Shown: in pieces, positions 62,791 through 64,000 of the stretch | Layout of the letters: each line of letters opens with the position of its first letter | How positions within the stretch are numbered: the first letter of the stretch is position 1 | NCBI GenBank assembly: GCA_902363825.1 | Contig: CABJBK010000009.1 | Span: forward strand, 62,001 to 126,000 | DNA: 64,000 nucleotides | Direction: 5' to 3' | DNA from: Lachnospiraceae bacterium | GTDB taxonomy: Bacteria; Bacillota; Clostridia; Lachnospirales; Lachnospiraceae | Program-made: the position numbers and the translations under genes | The notes under the pieces: generated by a model | Seen by the model: only the letters and a program-made list of their open reading frames with translations | What the model was told of the DNA's origin: nothing | Databases searched by the model: none

Positions 62791-63849
62791 ATGAAATTCC
62801 TACACATAGCGGATGTGCATCTTGGGCTTGCACCGGATGCGGGAAAGCCGTGGAGTTCGCGCAGACAACAGGATATATGGGATTCTTTCCGGGAGGTTCT
62901 TGCCGTGGCGGAGCGGGAAAAGGTCGATCTTGTCCTGATCGCCGGGGATCTGTTTCACCGTCAGCCGCTCATGCGGGAGCTAAAGCAGGTCAACGAACTC
63001 TTCAGCGGGCTTACCCGTACCAAAGTGGCGCTGATCGCGGGGAATCACGATTATATGCATCCGAGATCCAATTACCGGGGCTTTTCGTTTGCGGAAAATG
63101 TGATCTTTTTTGACCGTGAACAGATAAAGGGAGTGGAACTGCCGGAGTATCAGGCGTGCATTTACGGGCTCAGTTACTGGCATAAAGAGATTACAGACGG
63201 TCTATATGATGCGCTGCGGCCGAAAGATCCGGCGAAGATCAACATACTGCTTGCGCATGGCGGCGACGCGAAGCACATCCCGATGTCGGAAGCGGCGCTG
63301 CGGCAGAACGGATTTGACTACGTTGCCTGCGGACATATCCACAAAGGCGGGCAGATCATAAAAAACAAAGCGGTCATGGCAGGTTCGCTTGAGCCGACCG
63401 ACTGTAATGATTTCGGGCCACACGGATACTGGATGGGTGAGATGACCAAGCGCGGATGTGAGGTATCGTTTTACCCGATCCGCAAATGTGAGTATGTGCG
63501 GCATGAGATCCGTGTGGATGCGGGCATGACCGCGCAGGACGTGGAAGAATGCTTAAAGCGCGACCTCACGAAAAAAGAACCCTATGAAAAATACCATGTG
63601 ATACTTACCGGCGGCTATACACCGGGCGCGGAGCCGGATACTGCGCGACTCTTGGAATTACCGGATGTGGCGGCAGTGGAGAACTGTCTGGTTCCCGCGT
63701 ATGATTTCGCGCAGTTAAAGCGGGAGTACCGGGGAACACTGCTCGAACGGTATATTTCTAAGATAGAAGCACTGCCGCAGAACGCAGTCACAAAGGAAGC
63801 GCTGTATTATGGCGTGGACGCGATCTGTCAGGCGATGGAGCACAGATGA
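62791..63849 (+). CDS. SbcD/YhaO-like metallophosphoesterase nuclease
   Basis: 352 residues. Calcineurin-type phosphoesterase motifs run in order: HIADVHLG, IAGDLFHRQ, IAGNHDYMHP, LLAHGG and CGHIHKGG. The protein resembles YhaO of Bacillus, a Mre11/SbcD relative acting with an SbcC/YhaN-type ATPase in DNA repair. Its last bases overlap the next gene by ATGA, and that gene starts like YhaN. AGAAAGGA lies before the ATG. Confidence 0.9.
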   Translation: MKFLHIADVHLGLAPDAGKPWSSRRQQDIWDSFREVLAVAEREKVDLVLIAGDLFHRQPLMRELKQVNELFSGLTRTKVALIAGNHDYMHPRSNYRGFSFAENVIFFDREQIKGVELPEYQACIYGLSYWHKEITDGLYDALRPKDPAKINILLAHGGDAKHIPMSEAALRQNGFDYVACGHIHKGGQIIKNKAVMAGSLEPTDCNDFGPHGYWMGEMTKRGCEVSFYPIRKCEYVRHEIRVDAGMTAQDVEECLKRDLTKKEPYEKYHVILTGGYTPGAEPDTARLLELPDVAAVENCLVPAYDFAQLKREYRGTLLERYISKIEALPQNAVTKEALYYGVDAICQAMEHR

Positions 63850-64000
63850 TATTAAAAGAAGCCTATATAGAAAATTTCGGAAAACTTCATAAGGAAGAGA
63901 TCGTGTTCCGGCCGGGGATCAATGTGATCTGCGGCGGAAACGAGGCGGGAAAAACCACGTTGCAGGAATTTCTTTCCGCAATGCTCTTTGGGCTGGAACC
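63846..64000 (+). CDS. YhaN/SbcC-like ATPase, N-terminal end only
   Basis: 51 codons are visible before the window ends. The start MILKEAYIENFGKL and Walker A motif GGNEAGKTT match the N-terminus of AAA ATPases of the SbcC/RecF/YhaN group. ATG 63846 overlaps the stop of the nuclease gene. The pair likely forms a nuclease-ATPase complex acting on DNA ends. Confidence 0.88.
   Translation, partial: MILKEAYIENFGKLHKEEIVFRPGINVICGGNEAGKTTLQEFLSAMLFGLE

Noticed and set aside
1..64000. Mobile elements, prophage, tRNA, rRNA, riboswitch classes
   Set aside because: I saw no transposase, integrase, phage gene, cloverleaf or recognisable riboswitch core anywhere in the window.

Overview
The window looks like chromosome of a motile, spore-forming gut Lachnospiraceae bacterium, most likely Roseburia or a close relative. 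This is inferred from gene content and order, not from a database match. The evidence is a mannan-degradation locus arranged like that of Roseburia intestinalis, five chemoreceptors in 64 kb, sporulation genes (spoVT, a SleB/CwlJ-type hydrolase), an agr-type peptide signalling locus, and AGGAGG-type ribosome sites throughout. I saw no rRNA, tRNA, CRISPR array, insertion sequence or phage gene.

Layout. 1-3370: the tail of an alpha-galactosidase, then a leftward pair of chemoreceptor and orphan sugar-binding lipoprotein whose reading frames overlap. 3549-23684: beta-mannan (galacto-gluco-mannan) utilisation. It holds a LacI regulator, GH2 beta-mannosidase, GH36 alpha-galactosidase, AraC regulator, ABC binding protein and two permeases, mannobiose epimerase, two GH130 phosphorylases, a CE17 acetyl-mannan esterase, a chemoreceptor, and a GH1 glycosidase fused to mannose-6-phosphate isomerase. 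The genes cover import of acetylated, galactosylated manno-oligosaccharides, removal of side groups, phosphorolysis to mannose 1-phosphate and entry into glycolysis. The ABC ATPase and the phosphomannomutase are not in the window.

23715-36994: housekeeping and signalling genes. These are an L,D-transpeptidase, a cation diffusion facilitator, a Cache chemoreceptor, a spore-cortex type hydrolase, a TPR-GGDEF diguanylate cyclase convergent with a chemoreceptor-PilZ fusion, an alpha/beta hydrolase and two coupled MATE transporters. 37036-48617: a nine-gene sucrose/fructo-oligosaccharide operon (binding protein, two permeases, sucrose phosphorylase, GH32, LacI, fructokinase, a second orphan binding protein, a chemoreceptor). 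A consensus LacI operator sits on its promoter.

48639-51316: an HTH/RhuM-Fic pair with a palindrome at its promoter, a chloramphenicol-acetyltransferase-like gene and spoVT. 51327-58465: amino-sugar catabolism (AraC, nagB, nagA leftward) divergent from a galacto-N-biose/lacto-N-biose operon (nucleotidyltransferase, NahK-like kinase, GH112 phosphorylase), which suggests use of mucin or milk glycans. 58489-61793: a complete but rearranged agr system, with an XRE regulator, LytTR regulator and histidine kinase running left and agrD-agrB running right. 61929-64000: an unrecognised gene, then a YhaO/YhaN-like nuclease pair cut by the window edge.

The recurring theme is that glycan loci here carry their own chemoreceptor. 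In two cases the receptor sits beside a binding protein with no permease, so sensing of a sugar may be encoded together with its use.
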